The translations under genes were made by a program, and so were the position numbers. Positions 5,211-5,668 of a stretch of DNA of 5,668 nucleotides are shown here, one piece after another. Within the stretch, counting starts at the first letter, position 1, and each line of letters begins with the position of its first letter. The notes beneath the pieces are model-generated. The model searched no databases and was not told the origin of the DNA. It saw nothing but the letters and a program-made list of their open reading frames with translations. The stretch spans positions 1 through 5,668 of the forward strand of contig PETJ01000003.1 of NCBI GenBank assembly GCA_002781125.1, given 5' to 3'. The DNA comes from Candidatus Nealsonbacteria bacterium CG01_land_8_20_14_3_00_12. Its GTDB lineage: Bacteria; Patescibacteriota; Minisyncoccia; Minisyncoccales; PETJ01.

Positions 5211-5668
5211 TTATTTTGCTACTTTCACTTTGGCAGGGCGTAATAGTCTGCCGTGAATTTTATAACCTTTTTGGATTTCTTCAATGACAACTCCTGACTC
5301 CTTATCTTTTGTTTCAACAATTTCAACTATTTCCTGAAAATTTGGATTGAATTTTTCTCCTAAAGATTTTATTTCTTCCACTCCCTGATTTTTTAGAAAA
5401 TCTAAAATTTGATTTTTTATTTGCAATAAGCCTTTGATATTTTCATCATTTACCCGAGCGTCAGCGAAGGGTGAAGATGAACGAAGTTCATCGACTTTTA
5501 AATTTTCTGCCAATTTCTTTTCAGCGATTTCAAAATTATCTAAGATTGGCAAAACTTTTAGAACCAATCCAACGTCGGCATATTTTAAAATCTCCCCAAC
5601 TCTTTCTAATTCCCCTTTTTTGTAATTCAGGAAATCCGCTCTTTCTCTTTGCCAGCCAGTCAAATATT
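5211..5668 (-). CDS. grpE: GrpE nucleotide-exchange factor, 5' end outside window
   Basis: GrpE is a homodimer that releases ADP from DnaK. The visible part has the end of the long dimer helix (the family pattern YLxGWQRERADFLNYKK at the window edge), the four-helix region LVLKVLPILDNFEIAEKK, GLLQIKNQILDFLKNQGVEEI, and the beta-wing domain with GEKFNPNFQEIVEIV and the C-terminal GYKIHGRLLRPAKVKVAK. The frame stays open to the window edge and a Tyr codon precedes the TTG at 5661-5663, which matches the internal family motif, so the real start lies upstream. Counting from that Leu as residue 1, residues about 58-71 (DELRSSSPFADARV) form an extra loop encoded by the palindromic stretch at 5452-5492, in a region where GrpE lengths normally vary little. 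It ends 41 bases before dnaK in the usual grpE-dnaK-dnaJ order. Confidence 0.96.
   Translation of the reverse strand, partial: YLTGWQRERADFLNYKKGELERVGEILKYADVGLVLKVLPILDNFEIAEKKLAENLKVDELRSSSPFADARVNDENIKGLLQIKNQILDFLKNQGVEEIKSLGEKFNPNFQEIVEIVETKDKESGVVIEEIQKGYKIHGRLLRPAKVKVAK
5452..5492 (-). repeat. Palindromic insert E4 inside grpE (possible second element type)
   Basis: Two adjacent hairpins. One is perfect: gatgaac (5476-5482) with gttcatc (5486-5492), loop gaa. The other is loose: accc (5452-5455) with gggt (5469-5472), plus an inner GC/GC pair around TGAC. It lacks the CCCCGTAG termini of E1-E3, but its apex (C-TTC-G on the coding strand) is the same as in E2 and E3, and the encoded ELRS peptide is also found in E2. 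It codes for an extra loop in GrpE and keeps the frame. Its kinship with E1-E3 is uncertain. Confidence 0.55.

Noticed and set aside
5661..5663. TTG as start codon of grpE
   Set aside because: The frame continues to the window edge and the residues around it match the internal GrpE motif YLxGWQRxRADFLNYKK.

Overview
The window is a tightly packed, AT-rich bacterial chromosome segment in which every supportable gene lies on the minus strand. Reading in the direction of transcription (high to low coordinates) it holds: the 3' part of grpE, complete dnaK, complete dnaJ, a tRNA-Lys(UUU) gene, a LAGLIDADG-family endonuclease-like gene, a small Cys-rich protein gene built from two copies of one module, a strong hairpin terminator, and the 5' two thirds of dinB (DNA polymerase IV), which runs off the left edge. 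The standard bacterial code fits: no in-frame TGA needs to be read through.

The host is most likely an uncultivated bacterium of the Patescibacteria/CPR type (Parcubacteria-like). This rests on low GC, Lys/Ile-rich proteins, very short gene spacers, mostly absent Shine-Dalgarno sequences, a tRNA without encoded CCA, and a free-standing HTH plus LAGLIDADG gene in an otherwise housekeeping operon. It is an inference from style, not from a marker gene, and I hold it only moderately.

Region by region: 5211-5668 grpE, 3274-5169 dnaK and 2153-3271 dnaJ form the Hsp70 chaperone operon. DnaJ delivers clients and stimulates DnaK ATPase, and GrpE exchanges the nucleotide. The tRNA-Lys (2080-2152) begins at the base directly after the dnaJ stop codon, and the endonuclease-like ORF (1234-2073) begins 6 bases after the tRNA, so the three are probably co-transcribed and separated by tRNA processing. 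The Cys-rich gene (854-1177) is the only one with a strong Shine-Dalgarno. A 10-bp stem terminator at 791-828 closes the block. dinB (1-770) then appears to have its own promoter and possibly a leaderless transcript.

The most interesting content is a set of short GC-rich palindromes that sit in frame inside conserved housekeeping proteins: two in dinB (213-247 and 436-476), one in dnaJ (2350-2381) and a looser, different one in grpE (5452-5492). Three share the same terminal octamer CCCCGTAG/CTACGGGG, and two share both termini although they lie in opposite orientation. Each adds about 10-15 residues where the protein families normally have a short loop. This looks like a mobile or formerly mobile palindromic element that inserts into genes without breaking the reading frame, similar in concept to the Rickettsia palindromic elements but with unrelated-looking sequence.
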